Below are positions 9,445 to 18,892 of a DNA stretch of 55,629 bases, piece by piece (positions within the stretch are counted from its first letter, which is position 1; every line of letters begins with the position of its first letter). The stretch comes from Prolixibacteraceae bacterium (GTDB lineage: Bacteria > Bacteroidota > Bacteroidia > Bacteroidales > Prolixibacteraceae). The DNA lies in assembly GCA_003537645.1 (NCBI GenBank), contig DPRM01000100.1, positions 1 through 55,629 on the forward strand, given 5' to 3'. Both the position numbers and the translations under genes were made by a program. The notes beneath the pieces were generated by a model. The model did not search any database, was not told the DNA's origin, and was given only the letters and a program-made list of their open reading frames with translations.

Positions 9445-10896
9445 TTACATTTTTCGCTGATTTCCTTTGCTGACCTGACGGTGCTGTTCTTCCGTTGGCT
9501 GATTTTGACCTTGTTTAAGCGGTTCGTTCACTTTTTTAGTTGATTCGTTGGTTTTGCCTTCGGAGTTGACAGCCACCTGCGCCTTGCTTTCACTGGCAGG
9601 TGTAGTTTCAGCACCTTGTTTCCGGGCTTTGTCGGGATTGAACTTGTAAAAATCAAGTTTCCCTTGCTCATGATTAATCTTGATGTAAGCATTAAACGGC
9701 TGGTCCTGCCCGTCTTTTACCATTCCCTTGACATAAATGGTCTTGTCCGCACGAAGATCTTCCTGCTGCTTAGCTGTAAGGTCAACTCCTAAAAGTTTTT
9801 GAGGAATACGGATATTCGCAGGTTCATTCGAATGTTCTTGTTGTTTCTGATTCTCCTGTTGGTTATCCTTGCGTTCCAATCCGTTATAATTAAAATCGAA
9901 ACTACCTTTGGCTGCATTGAACTGGATGTAAGCATCGAACTTTTTAGGGTTATCGGTTTCCTGGCTCTTTTTGGTGGTCATACCCTCGACCAGCACTGCT
10001 TTCCCTTCTTTTAAATCTTTCATTTGGTCGGGTGTAAAATCGACGCCTTTGAGCGATTGTGGAATATTGAGTTTCTCAACAGGTATCGCTTCGAGACGAT
10101 TGGTGATTTTGTCCAGTGAAATCAGGGCAGGGATTTTTTGTCCGGGTGTTGGTTCCAGCTCAATCATCCGACCTGCGTTGCCCGAGGTCAACAGGTTCTC
10201 TTTGTCCTTATCAGAAAGCATAGCGCCCAGGAAGGGTTTATCCAAATCAGGCGATTTGAGGAAACTATGGGGCTGAAAATTGTAGGTTCCATCTGGCATT
10301 TCTTTCAGGGAAAGCCGGGCCTGCGTATCAAAAGTAACTCCCTCGATTGTAAAAGTTAGGTTGTTCAACGCAGGGGATTTGTGCCCATAGAGCATGGCTT
10401 TCAGTTGCCCGGCTTCTTCCAATGATTGTCGGCTAACTCCCATACTGGCTGCCTGCACCCAGTTGATCTTATTTTCGTCGATGGGCTGAAAATCGTTTTT
10501 CGGTGCAGAATATGTGCTCCCAGGTTCCTGTACCTGCCCTTGTTTTTGAGCTTGCCGCTGATCTAAAAACTGTTGCGGATCGACCCGGTAAGGTTCCAGT
10601 GTTTTGGCGTTAATGGGTTGCATCCCGACGATTTTTTCCAACACATTTTGTGTCATCAGGAAGAAACCGGTATGCGCCGGATTTTTATTTTGTTCCAAAA
10701 ACTTCTTGAAAAAGTTTTCAAGTGCATTTCCGTTTTTGTCGATCACAAGAAAACTTGCGAGGTTGGTTTTGTCAGGATTGACAGTTTTTGGATTTCCATG
10801 ATTATCTATCCCGGAAACAGCTTTTAATGCCTGCGGATTAGCGGCATCTGTCATCAGCAGTACTTGTTTTTTACTGTCTGTTAATTTGTTATCCAT
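9445..10896 (-). CDS. DUF4099/DUF3945 repeat protein of Bacteroidota ICEs
   Basis: 483-residue hydrophilic protein without signal peptide or membrane segment. An N-terminal region contains NPAHTGFFLMTQNVLEKIVG. A central DUF4099-like region covers about residues 145-200 (NWVQAASMGVSRQSLEEAGQ). Repeated DUF3945-type units follow. The clearest two begin IPQSLKGVDFTPDQMKDLKE (near 281) and IPQKLLGVDLTAKQQEDLRA (near 366), each ending in an AYIQFN or AYIKIN strand. The C-terminal 60 residues are Gln/Lys-rich and probably disordered. Such proteins travel with the DUF1896 and methylase-helicase genes in many Bacteroidota ICEs. Their function is unknown; DNA or relaxosome binding is possible but unproved. 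Confidence 0.78.
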   Translation of the reverse strand: MDNKLTDSKKQVLLMTDAANPQALKAVSGIDNHGNPKTVNPDKTNLASFLVIDKNGNALENFFKKFLEQNKNPAHTGFFLMTQNVLEKIVGMQPINAKTLEPYRVDPQQFLDQRQAQKQGQVQEPGSTYSAPKNDFQPIDENKINWVQAASMGVSRQSLEEAGQLKAMLYGHKSPALNNLTFTIEGVTFDTQARLSLKEMPDGTYNFQPHSFLKSPDLDKPFLGAMLSDKDKENLLTSGNAGRMIELEPTPGQKIPALISLDKITNRLEAIPVEKLNIPQSLKGVDFTPDQMKDLKEGKAVLVEGMTTKKSQETDNPKKFDAYIQFNAAKGSFDFNYNGLERKDNQQENQKQQEHSNEPANIRIPQKLLGVDLTAKQQEDLRADKTIYVKGMVKDGQDQPFNAYIKINHEQGKLDFYKFNPDKARKQGAETTPASESKAQVAVNSEGKTNESTKKVNEPLKQGQNQPTEEQHRQVSKGNQRKM

Positions 10897-11231
10897 ATTT
10901 TAATAATTTAAATATTTTTGCATCACTATTAATGCAGGGCTGAAAATATGGATACCGAAATAGTAATTATCACAATTTTAAAGCGTTGGTAGTCTGTGGC
11001 ACTTATCTGACAGCCTGTGGCTAAATTAGGGTATACTTTGGGTATCGGGAGATCTTGCACTTTGCCAATAAAAAAAAACGTTCAAATAAAATTCAACTCT
11101 GCATAACAACCAGAATGAAGTTTTATCTGAACAGTTTCTTTTTACTTTGTAACGAACCCTATTGAGTTGTAGAACTAAAATGTAGCCAGGATTAATAGAT
11201 ATGGCTAGCTATATCAGTAAAAGAACAATCC
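10897..11231. other. Intergenic region without a gene
   Basis: 335 AT-rich bases between two minus-strand genes. No ORF or RNA is recognised. It contains two imperfect copies of CTGTGGC about 20 bases apart (near 10995 and 11015) and a run of A at 11070. It presumably carries the promoter of the DUF3945 gene, but I could not place a convincing TAnnTTTG element. Confidence 0.4.
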
Positions 11232-11642
11232 TTAGATGACAAATGTGCCATAGACATAACCGCCTTTGTCATTAGATAATGTGATTGTGTAGGTGCCAGC
11301 CCCCCATCCCTGAATATCAATGATCAATTGTCCTCCGGAAACCGGATTTACGATACTGTGATAAAATGTCTGACCCGACTCATCTTTGATTTCAACAGTG
11401 ATATTACTTAGAGTACTCAAGTAAGAAATATCAATCGATGTTGAGCTCTTCCAAACTTCAAAGGGGATAATGCTTAAAGACTTGATCATGCCTGTTTCAA
11501 GGGTCCCGGCCAATAAAACTTCTTCTTTTTTGTCAGTACTACTGAAGTTAGCCAAGCCGATATTTGATAGATTATCCGCTGATGTAAACGTAACGGCACT
11601 ACAGCCGATGAAGAAAAACAAGAAAAATAATTTTGCTTTCAT
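11232..11642 (-). CDS. Secreted DUF3244-like small beta-sandwich protein
   Basis: 136-residue exported protein. The chosen ATG at 11642 gives a clean signal peptide (MKAKLFFLFFFIGCSAVTF with cleavage near SA-D); the longer frame from 11693 adds an unlikely leader. The mature part is a single beta-rich domain ending GAGTYTITLSNDKGGYVYGTFVI-like, the C-terminal pattern of DUF3244 and of Por-type sorting-domain-like modules in Bacteroidota. It also has a SDEXG-like strand around DESGQTFYHS. Members are secreted and often lie next to TPR-type sensor regulators, as here with the gene at 11889-13589. Function is unknown; it may be an extracytoplasmic ligand or envelope protein. The Cys in the signal peptide could also make it a lipoprotein. 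Confidence 0.7.
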   Translation of the reverse strand: MKAKLFFLFFFIGCSAVTFTSADNLSNIGLANFSSTDKKEEVLLAGTLETGMIKSLSIIPFEVWKSSTSIDISYLSTLSNITVEIKDESGQTFYHSIVNPVSGGQLIIDIQGWGAGTYTITLSNDKGGYVYGTFVI

Positions 11643-11888
11643 AAATGAATAAATTTTTAGTGTGATTTTTACTTGCGGCAAATGTAAAAGCACAGCTAAT
11701 ATTCATTGTCCAAACTGGGGTGCCAGGCAGATTTTTAGGGCAGCCAAAATAATCAACTATTTCATTAACTGATTTTTAATTATCCAGCAAGGCAGATTTA
11801 TTCATGGGATTGGCCGCTAATATAACAACGGTATTGAGAATCAAAAGATCAAAAGATTACCCAGAAGTGGGGAAAACACTGGAAGTAT

Positions 11889-13589
11889 TTATGCTTTTTT
11901 GTTTTCAGGACGGGTTATTTTATTTACAATTTGATCCAATTGTTTGATAAAATTTTCCTGCTCCTTCATGTCTGTTTTTTGCCTGATTACAGATTTTCGC
12001 TTTTGCACAGCATTTTGCGTCGTTTTTATCAACAGGGAAATTTCCATATTATTCAGTCCTATTTTTGAAAGGCAACAAATAAGGAGTTCCGTTTCCGATA
12101 AATCAGGGAATAAGTTACTCAATCGTTCCAGGTAATTATCATACAAGGCATTGGCCATTTCGTAGAAAACACTCCAATTGTAATCTTCCTGACCATAGAT
12201 AATTTCATTTACTTTTTTGAGGACTTCCTTGCCTTTAATTTTCTCATCGCCCTTCAAATAGCTTTCAATCAATGAAATTTTCTTAACAATATCCAGTTGC
12301 TTAATTAAAGTTTTACGTAATTCGTTGTTCTTCACATTCGAACCGACCCTCTTATTGACTATCTCCTTAAGCTGGAAAATGTGTTGTTCGGCAATTAGCA
12401 ATGCTTCACGGTTTTTGACGCGATTGGAATAAACTACCCAAAAAGCAGAGATAGTAACTAGAATAAGGCAAATTAAAATCCATTGTCTTTCAATCAACAG
12501 CCGACTATTGGCATTTTCAAGCAATTCAAAATTGTATTTCTTTTGAATATCCAGGATACCGATATCCTCTTTTTCTTCCAGGACTTTGGCTAAATATTTC
12601 GTGTACAGTTCATTGTACGACATTGCTTGTTGATAATTTCCAGCCGTCGTTTCAATCTTTGAAAATAAACGATAGACATTGGCAAGTAAGGAAGCTTTAT
12701 TTTCCGCCAGTCTTAAAGAATGATTTAAATAGAACAAGGCTGAATCTTTTGAGCCCCCTCTAAAATAGACATCAGCCAAGTTTAAGTATGCTTTTGCTTT
12801 CTGGGATTCGCCAGAACTCAATGAAAGTGCTTTTTTTAAAGACTCTTTAGCTCGCTGCGTATTACCCACTTTCAGGTATGCAACGCCTATATTTTGCATG
12901 ATTTGCAGTTCGTTCGCAGAGTCGTTATATTGTTTTGCTATAGACAGACCTTTGTTGTAGTATAAGAAAGCGCTGTCGGGTAGCTGTTTCAATAAAAAGC
13001 TATTAGCTATATAATTATAAGTTACGACCTGATTTCTATATTTACCCTCGGCTTGTGAAAAATTTAAAGTAGCATCTCTAAAATATACAATGGCTTCACC
13101 AAACAGGTGTTGGTCATAATCCAATAATCCGCAAAAGAATTCAGACAGCCCAATTAATCCTTTATTATCAAATTCTTTGGCGAAAGATCCGGCTTTAAGG
13201 TAAGCCTTTATCGCCTCATTGCGTTTACCCTTTGCCTGTAATACCCTGCCACAGTAAAACTCAGCATACGCCAACTCTTTAACGCTTTTTTTAATTTCGA
13301 AGTAATCCCTTGCCGGAAAAATCAAAGTATCAGACGATATATCCTTATCACATTTATCTTTTGCCTGTACTAAGCGTAAAACATATCTGGAATGTTGCCC
13401 TTTAGTCAACAGATAGGGATTTCTGATCGTCTCCAGTAATGACAAAGCGCTGTCTGGATGGAGCTCTACAATGTTTTCTGCTCTTTGGAGGATTTCTTCC
13501 GACTTTCTGAAGTCCCTCTTGCATGAGAACATGATCAATATAATCGAAACAATCCGAATTGTTAAAATTATTGGTTTATATACTCGCAC
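11889..13589 (-). CDS. Membrane-anchored TPR regulator with C-terminal HTH-like domain
   Basis: 566-residue protein. The N-terminus has a hydrophobic segment ending in IIIMFSCKRD-like sequence, a possible lipobox. Tetratricopeptide repeats follow from about residue 30 to 340 (for example NEAIKAYLKAGSFAKEF and AKAYLNLADVYFRGGSKDSA). A single membrane span lies at about 369-386 (WILICLILVTISAFWVV). The cytoplasmic part contains a coiled coil and ends in a LuxR-like helix-turn-helix region (LSETELLICCLSKIGLNNMEISLLI, near 500). This layout is common in Bacteroidota, where periplasmic TPRs sense a signal and the cytoplasmic HTH regulates nearby genes. The closest candidate target is the secreted DUF3244-like gene downstream on the same strand. 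Target and signal are inferred. Confidence 0.75.
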   Translation of the reverse strand: MRVYKPIILTIRIVSIILIMFSCKRDFRKSEEILQRAENIVELHPDSALSLLETIRNPYLLTKGQHSRYVLRLVQAKDKCDKDISSDTLIFPARDYFEIKKSVKELAYAEFYCGRVLQAKGKRNEAIKAYLKAGSFAKEFDNKGLIGLSEFFCGLLDYDQHLFGEAIVYFRDATLNFSQAEGKYRNQVVTYNYIANSFLLKQLPDSAFLYYNKGLSIAKQYNDSANELQIMQNIGVAYLKVGNTQRAKESLKKALSLSSGESQKAKAYLNLADVYFRGGSKDSALFYLNHSLRLAENKASLLANVYRLFSKIETTAGNYQQAMSYNELYTKYLAKVLEEKEDIGILDIQKKYNFELLENANSRLLIERQWILICLILVTISAFWVVYSNRVKNREALLIAEQHIFQLKEIVNKRVGSNVKNNELRKTLIKQLDIVKKISLIESYLKGDEKIKGKEVLKKVNEIIYGQEDYNWSVFYEMANALYDNYLERLSNLFPDLSETELLICCLSKIGLNNMEISLLIKTTQNAVQKRKSVIRQKTDMKEQENFIKQLDQIVNKITRPENKKA

Positions 13590-13973
13590 TACAATACAAA
13601 TTAGTCAAAATAAACACATTGCGGTCTGTCCATTTGTTAGGTAATACCAGTAATTTAATTCCCAGTTTTATTATGCCTGGATGAGAAATGTAGGCTGCAA
13701 TATTATGAATATCTAGGATTGAAAACAAATTCCGGTACGCTATATAAACGTCTTCTTTTATTGCTTTCCATATAAATATGCCTAAGGTCTCCCATTGAAA
13801 ACGCCAACACTATGATAATTAAAAATTTGCATTTCATGCCCAATAGATAAATATGCCTAAATCTTTCATTTTATCATATTGTTTTAGATGGCTGTTTTTT
13901 AATTAAGAATTTGCCAGCCAATTCTTAATACATTTAAATTTTATGAAAACATTTATTCAAACGCCTTTTTTTT
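13590..13973. repeat. Intergenic region with a 14-bp direct repeat upstream of rteC
   Basis: 384 AT-rich bases between divergent genes (TPR regulator on minus, rteC-like gene on plus). An exact direct repeat ATAAATATGCCTAA occurs at 13772-13785 and 13847-13860, 75 bases apart. The region must hold the promoters of both genes, and the repeat is a candidate binding site for a regulator. No coding sequence is visible. Confidence 0.5.
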
Positions 13974-14582
13974 ATGCTAGCTTCTCCTGAAACTGATTCA
14001 ATTCGTTTTGAGAAAAACCTATCCGAAGCCTATCAAAGTTTTGCCCAATCCGTTGAAAAAGTATGTACCGAGAATGTAACAGGAATACCTGCTTTCTTCA
14101 GTCTTAACTATGTCCGCATTGAGTTTGTTCAAATGCTGAAACAAAAATTCTCAGACAAAATAGAAATAAATCTTCTGACTGATAGCTATTTGAACAAAGG
14201 GATTCAAATTATTGATTGTGCTTTAGAATGGCTGGATAAAAACATTGATCAAAAAGAAGTAATCAATAAGAAAAACTTATCTCCTTCATTACGTTGGACT
14301 GGAAAAACAGTTGATTTGATTGAACTAGCCATGTCTGTGCATGAATCCGGTTCAGTTAATAATGGGGATATTACAGTAAAGGCTGTAGTAAATTTCTTTT
14401 GTGAATCATTTGGTGTAAATCCAGGTAATTTCTCAGCATCGTATGGTGTAATGCGCACGCGTGCAAACAGCCGCACCTTATTCCTTGACAAGCTTAAACG
14501 AATTCTTGAAAAGAAAATGGAACGGGATGACGAAAAAGAACTAAGGAGGAAAGGCATCAGGCAAAATTCACAAACAAAATAA
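13974..14582 (+). CDS. rteC: RteC-family ICE excision regulator
   Basis: 202-residue cytoplasmic protein. The C-terminal half matches the RteC pattern: LRWTGKTVDLIELAMSVHES, then GSVNNGDITVKAVVNFFCES, then YGVMRTRANSRTLFLDKLKR. In CTnDOT, RteC is a winged-helix activator of the excision genes. The N-terminal half (about residues 1-100) is less conserved. The start at 13974 follows an AT-rich leader containing duplicated 14-bp motifs. It is convergent with mobC, whose stop lies four bases away. No RteA/RteB two-component pair is present in the window, so upstream control may differ from tetracycline-regulated CTnDOT. The family call is fairly firm; the regulated genes are not visible here. Confidence 0.8.
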   Translation: MLASPETDSIRFEKNLSEAYQSFAQSVEKVCTENVTGIPAFFSLNYVRIEFVQMLKQKFSDKIEINLLTDSYLNKGIQIIDCALEWLDKNIDQKEVINKKNLSPSLRWTGKTVDLIELAMSVHESGSVNNGDITVKAVVNFFCESFGVNPGNFSASYGVMRTRANSRTLFLDKLKRILEKKMERDDEKELRRKGIRQNSQTK

Positions 14583-14585
14583 CCT

Positions 14586-16607
14586 TTAAAGATTTTTTTG
14601 ATTCTGCGTTTGTAACAGATGGACAAGTGCAGGATCATTTTTTATTCGTTTCAGCTCCTCAATTACAATTTGCCGGGACTCAGCTTTTATCCGGTTGTAA
14701 TTCTCCTGAATCATTTCCTTTATCCGGTCGTTGCCATTTTCATCCATGAAATTGGTAATGACCGGAATCTTTTTGTAGGATTTAACTTCACTTTCAACCT
14801 TTACCGTATCGACAACTATTTCGGCATGGAAAATCTTCTGGTCGATTCGTTCATCAAAGTTGTCGGCTACGGCACCTACAAACATCCCTTGTGTCAAAGT
14901 CGATATTTTGCTGGGTGGAATCAGTGAGTCCATTTGTGTGCTTATGGAGGTCGATTTTTCACGCTGGTTGATTGTCATCGACTGTCGTTTCTGCAATACT
15001 TTTCCGAAACGCTCCGACAACGTTTTAGCAGTCTCCCCTACTACCTGACCACTGAAAATATTTCCGACGGTATTCATCACCACGGCGGCTTCCTTATCTC
15101 CGTAGTCACGTTTAAGCTGCGAGAAATCCTGAAATCCCAACAAAACGGCCACTTTATTGCTGCGGGCTGTGGCAATCAGGTTATCCAATCCTTTAAAATA
15201 AATGGTCGGTAACTCGTCGATAATGATACTGCTTTTTAACTGTCCCTTTTTATTGACCAGTTTCACAATACGCGAATTATATAGCCCAAGAGCAGCGCCA
15301 TAAATATTTTGTCGGTCAGGATTATTGCCAACTACCAATACTTTCGGATCTTCAGGATTATTAATGTCCAAGGTAAATTCATCAGCGCTCATTACCCAGT
15401 AAAGTTGTGGGCTTATCATTCGGGATAAAGGTATCTTGGCACTGGCAATCTGTCCCTGCAACTGATCTTGTGCTCCGCCCAACCATGCATCCATAAACGG
15501 CGAAAGGTAGTTTTCGAGTTCGGGATAAGATGTCAAAATTGGAAAAATATCCTCATAGCGCTTATTCAAAAACTCTATAGCGTGTGGGAATGTGCAAAAC
15601 TGACCATCCTTGTAAATCCGCAGATACCAAATAATGGCAGCAAACAGAATGATCGGCGATTCGACAAAAAAATCTCCCTGTTTTTGAACCCAGGTTTTGT
15701 TCAAATTAAGCATGATTGTATAAGCGCTTTCGTAAGCATCGGATATGTCGGTCATAAACGAAGGGTTGATCGGATTACACCGGTGTGATCGAGAAGGATC
15801 ATCAAAATTAATGACATAGAATTTGGGTACTTTCTTATAACCTTTTCGGTGGTTTCTCAGGTGGTTATAAGCGATGGTTGATAGATCAGGAAATTTGAAA
15901 TCGTATATGTACATTGAAAAACCTTTTTCGATCTGCTGTTTGATAAACTGATTCACTATAGCATAACTCTTTCCTGAGCCCGGTGTACCCAATACAATCG
16001 ACGCACGAAAAGGGTTGACCACATTTATCCATCCATCGTTCCATTTCTTACGATAATAGAATCGGGTTGGCAGGTTGACCGAATACTCATTTTTAATTAA
16101 GCGGATTTCCTGCATAAACGATTCGTTCTCGGTGTTGAAAACATCCTCCATCAGGTTGTTCTTCAAAAGTCGTGATATCCACGAACCGGCTGTCAGAAGG
16201 CAGATATAGCCAACACTCAATGTTAGTATATAAAACGCTGTACAAGCCGTTACCGGCAAAGGCAGCTCAAGCAGCCACCAATTTATGAAAAACAGGGCAA
16301 CCCCAATGCTCAGGAACATCAATATTTTAAGCCAGGTGATCTTTTCCTCTTTGATACCTTTTGTTCCCAGGCACGATAATGCAAGGAATACCAATGAAAG
16401 TAGCTTTGTCCAAAGAATAGAGGAAAACAGTCCGGTTGTTCGGTTGAAATTCAATAGAATCTTATCGATTACGCTAATATTGATATTCCACTCCTGAACG
16501 GATGGGTAGCAATACCAGTAAATGTGAATAATCACCAGCAAAATGCTGATTGCTCGCATAAACTCCATGACCTTGGCCAATCCTCTTAAATCATCTTCCT
16601 GCTGCAT
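14586..16607 (-). CDS. mobC: MobC/TraG-type conjugative coupling protein (T4CP)
   Basis: 673-residue inner membrane ATPase of the VirD4 family that links the relaxosome to the transfer channel. Several hydrophobic segments occupy about residues 15-150. Walker A is LGTPGSGKSYAIVNQ near residue 205-212, and Walker B is SSIIIDELPTIYFKGLDNL near 460, followed by ARSNKVAVLLGFQDFSQLKR, a typical T4CP region. The C-terminal region is charged. The gene lies 473 bases downstream of mobB on the same strand and converges with rteC. The interval to mobB holds a long inverted repeat and twin palindromes, which suggests that mobC has its own regulated promoter. Confidence 0.92.
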   Translation of the reverse strand: MQQEDDLRGLAKVMEFMRAISILLVIIHIYWYCYPSVQEWNINISVIDKILLNFNRTTGLFSSILWTKLLSLVFLALSCLGTKGIKEEKITWLKILMFLSIGVALFFINWWLLELPLPVTACTAFYILTLSVGYICLLTAGSWISRLLKNNLMEDVFNTENESFMQEIRLIKNEYSVNLPTRFYYRKKWNDGWINVVNPFRASIVLGTPGSGKSYAIVNQFIKQQIEKGFSMYIYDFKFPDLSTIAYNHLRNHRKGYKKVPKFYVINFDDPSRSHRCNPINPSFMTDISDAYESAYTIMLNLNKTWVQKQGDFFVESPIILFAAIIWYLRIYKDGQFCTFPHAIEFLNKRYEDIFPILTSYPELENYLSPFMDAWLGGAQDQLQGQIASAKIPLSRMISPQLYWVMSADEFTLDINNPEDPKVLVVGNNPDRQNIYGAALGLYNSRIVKLVNKKGQLKSSIIIDELPTIYFKGLDNLIATARSNKVAVLLGFQDFSQLKRDYGDKEAAVVMNTVGNIFSGQVVGETAKTLSERFGKVLQKRQSMTINQREKSTSISTQMDSLIPPSKISTLTQGMFVGAVADNFDERIDQKIFHAEIVVDTVKVESEVKSYKKIPVITNFMDENGNDRIKEMIQENYNRIKAESRQIVIEELKRIKNDPALVHLLQTQNQKNL

Positions 16608-16753
16608 AAAAGTTCATTCTTTATTGTTTGGGAGGCGAATGTAGAAGATCAATTAAGACCCTTGGAACTTAATAGTTATCTGGTGCCTTTTGGCGTAAAA
16701 ATAGAAGCTTGTGGCCGTCGTAATGAATGTATTTTAGTCAGCACCTTTCTTAC

Positions 16754-16802
16754 TTATCTTGATAAAAGTATAATGAAACCACTATTTTATCCTGATAAAA
16801 GT
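16754..16802. promoter_or_regulatory. Twin TTATCnTGATAAAAGT palindromic sites upstream of mobC
   Basis: Two near-identical 16-base motifs lie at 16754-16769 and 16787-16802, start to start 33 bases, close to three helical turns. Each contains the palindrome TTATC-NN-GATAA followed by AAGT. They are 150-195 bases upstream of the mobC start. Paired palindromes on one face of the helix are typical of operator sites. The binding protein is unknown. Confidence 0.5.
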
Positions 16803-16961
16803 GTATTCAGGTCTATGTGAATATAAGTAAAGTTGATTTCGTAACCAGCCATATTCTTCTTAAGGAATGACTTTTGGTTTCTCGCTTCTGCCAGAAAATG
16901 ACTAGACATTTTATAATCATTCCAACTTAGCTGGTATTTGGACAAACTTCATATAGATTTT

Positions 16962-17010
16962 ATATCACAAATTTGTCAATGAATTGATCTCATTGCCAAA
17001 TTTGTGATAT
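16962..17010. repeat. Near-perfect 21-bp inverted repeat between mobB and mobC
   Basis: Arms 16962-16982 and 16990-17010 pair at 20 of 21 positions around a seven-base loop (ATTGATC). A third partial copy, CCAAATTTGTGA, is repeated directly at 17045-17056. No T-run follows, so it does not look like a simple terminator. It may be an operator, a binding site for a relaxosome protein, or a structured leader for mobC. Confidence 0.6.
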
Positions 17011-17080
17011 CTTGGGATTCCCGGAGTACACCGTCTGACTGTTACCAAATTTGTGAAAATCAGGCATTTTGATTTAAAAT

Positions 17081-18331
17081 TTAACTTTGCCTTCCATATC
17101 GTCTTTTCTTCTTCCGCCTCTTTTTTCGAAAGCTGTTGTAATCATCTGGATTTAAGGCAGGTTCAGGAGCTAGTAAGTCAAACAAACCACCGATTGTTTC
17201 GTTAATTTCATTCGTTGATGATTTTTCAACTCGGGTAAGATTTGTTGGCTGCGCGGTTTCCTGTTGCTTGTTTTCGGTTTCCTGTTGCTGGGTGAACCGT
17301 TCATTAATCACATTGGCCGAAAACTCTTTTCCGAGCCGGGAGCCATTAAAAACACACTGGTTGTTGTGATCGATAAATGTTACACCGTAGATTCGATCTT
17401 GATCGTTCCGGCGCATTACCACGTCAATATTCAAAGACTTAAGGCTCTCCCGTAGTTCGGCTTCGTTGTATGATTTGTTTACTGCACCAGCTATTGTATT
17501 CCGGGTTTGTTCCCGAATACCTTGCTGTTTGATCAGTTCTCCGGATTTAGCCATTCGTTTTTCCAGTTCGTCAAAGCCAGCATACTTGCCAAACAGGGAA
17601 GATTTTAGTGGAGCACCAACTTTATCTCCATCCTTGCTCAATGTGGAATACACTAATCCACGGTACGGTTTCCCATGAACTTCGCCTTTTACTTCTTCCA
17701 ACCCGATATTATACAACGAAAGCAAAGCCCGGTATTCTCCCAAAGTCTGGAACTTATAGGTATTTACTAAGGGTTTTATTACCGATGAAATCTGCTTTTT
17801 CAGGTTTCCTTGCGTTAAATCGACCGGTTTAAACTGACCTTGTTCCATATGGTTCTGTCCTTCTGCCAGGTTAAGGCCATATTTCTTTTCCAACAATTCG
17901 GTAATTTCCTTGCTGCGCTTATGCTCGAAGCTGTTTTTTATAAGCTTACCCTCACAGTCTACCCGAAGAGAAACAATGTGGATATGATCCCGCCCAATAT
18001 CTTCGTGCTTAAAAATAAGATAAGGTTGACCACCATAACCCAACCGGTCCATATATTCCCGACCAATGTCAGCCAATTGGTTGTCTGTCAGTTTATCATC
18101 CGGGTGCGGGTTCAGCGAAATATGTATCACCGGCTTTTTAGTGGGTAAATGTTCCGGCGAAGGCATCCATCGGGCAAAATCCGTGGCGCAGGCCAACACA
18201 CTAAACCTTCCATCCATCGGTTCACAAACAAGGTTTGAAGCCAAAACTTTTCCCAGGTTTTCGTCCACCTTCTCCTGGTTGTAAGCTAAAGCCCCATATA
18301 GGCTACTCCCGATGTTTATCCTGGCGATCAT
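17081..18331 (-). CDS. mobB: MobB relaxase (MOBP-type)
   Basis: 416-residue relaxase that nicks oriT and remains covalently bound to the transferred strand. The N-terminus has GALAYNQEKVD, the tyrosine motif of Bacteroidota relaxases. The metal-binding motif HEDIGRDHIHIVSLRVD lies near residues 108-124 and provides the HxDxxxxHxH pattern. VIHISLNPHPDDKLTD precedes it. The C-terminal part after about residue 260 is less conserved and ends in a highly basic stretch (RKKRRKKKRRYGR). It follows mobA by about 25 bases and would be co-transcribed with it. The likely oriT lies just upstream of mobA. Confidence 0.92.
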   Translation of the reverse strand: MIARINIGSSLYGALAYNQEKVDENLGKVLASNLVCEPMDGRFSVLACATDFARWMPSPEHLPTKKPVIHISLNPHPDDKLTDNQLADIGREYMDRLGYGGQPYLIFKHEDIGRDHIHIVSLRVDCEGKLIKNSFEHKRSKEITELLEKKYGLNLAEGQNHMEQGQFKPVDLTQGNLKKQISSVIKPLVNTYKFQTLGEYRALLSLYNIGLEEVKGEVHGKPYRGLVYSTLSKDGDKVGAPLKSSLFGKYAGFDELEKRMAKSGELIKQQGIREQTRNTIAGAVNKSYNEAELRESLKSLNIDVVMRRNDQDRIYGVTFIDHNNQCVFNGSRLGKEFSANVINERFTQQQETENKQQETAQPTNLTRVEKSSTNEINETIGGLFDLLAPEPALNPDDYNSFRKKRRKKKRRYGRQS

Positions 18332-18356
18332 TTTTTAAATTGATAATTCCATACAG

Positions 18357-18803
18357 TTATTGACCGTCCGGGTTTAAAAATTTGGTTTGAAATTCCTGAG
18401 ACAAGCTCACAATCTGCTCGCTTAATATCACCAACTCTTTGGTAATACCCTCCAGTCTATAAAGCAAGGCCAGAGTTTTTTTCTCCGAAAAGTGAGAATG
18501 CAGTTCCTTCACTACCTGGTTGTAGTTAACGCCCACAGCCCGGTACTGTGCGTAAAAAGATGTCAGTTTGGTCGCATATTCCAATGCTGCGCGGTTCGTT
18601 TTTACCACACGGAACGTCTGGTCAAATACCCGTGCTTTGATAAAAATAGCCTTGGCACTTATGCCGGATTGCTCAAACAAGGTCAAAAACTGCACGTACT
18701 CCACATTATTAAACCGGACCATCACACAGTTCGTTGCCGGATCATCCTCCTGCGGCCGACCACCTTTTCCCCGTTTGCGGGTTGTTTTCTTTTCCTTTTC
18801 CAT
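18357..18803 (-). CDS. mobA: MobA relaxosome accessory DNA-binding protein
   Basis: 148-residue protein from the ATG at 18803. The alternative start at 18872 adds a poor cysteine-containing leader that overlaps the oriT side. It begins with a very basic stretch (KEKKTTRKRGKGGRPQ) and continues with TNCVMVRFNNVEYVQFLTLF, resembling the ribbon-helix-helix segment of MobC-family accessory proteins. GVNYNQVVKELHSHFSEK near residue 95 matches the helical C-terminal part of the family. Such proteins bind oriT and load the relaxase. It is the first gene of the mobA-mobB unit and directly flanks the hairpin-rich oriT candidate. Confidence 0.82.
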   Translation of the reverse strand: MEKEKKTTRKRGKGGRPQEDDPATNCVMVRFNNVEYVQFLTLFEQSGISAKAIFIKARVFDQTFRVVKTNRAALEYATKLTSFYAQYRAVGVNYNQVVKELHSHFSEKKTLALLYRLEGITKELVILSEQIVSLSQEFQTKFLNPDGQ

Positions 18804-18892
18804 ATCACTTTCAATATTTACGGCAAAGCATCTAGTGCAGGATTGAAACCTGCCATTATTCTTAAAAAGCAACCGACTTCGGAGGTGGCTTC

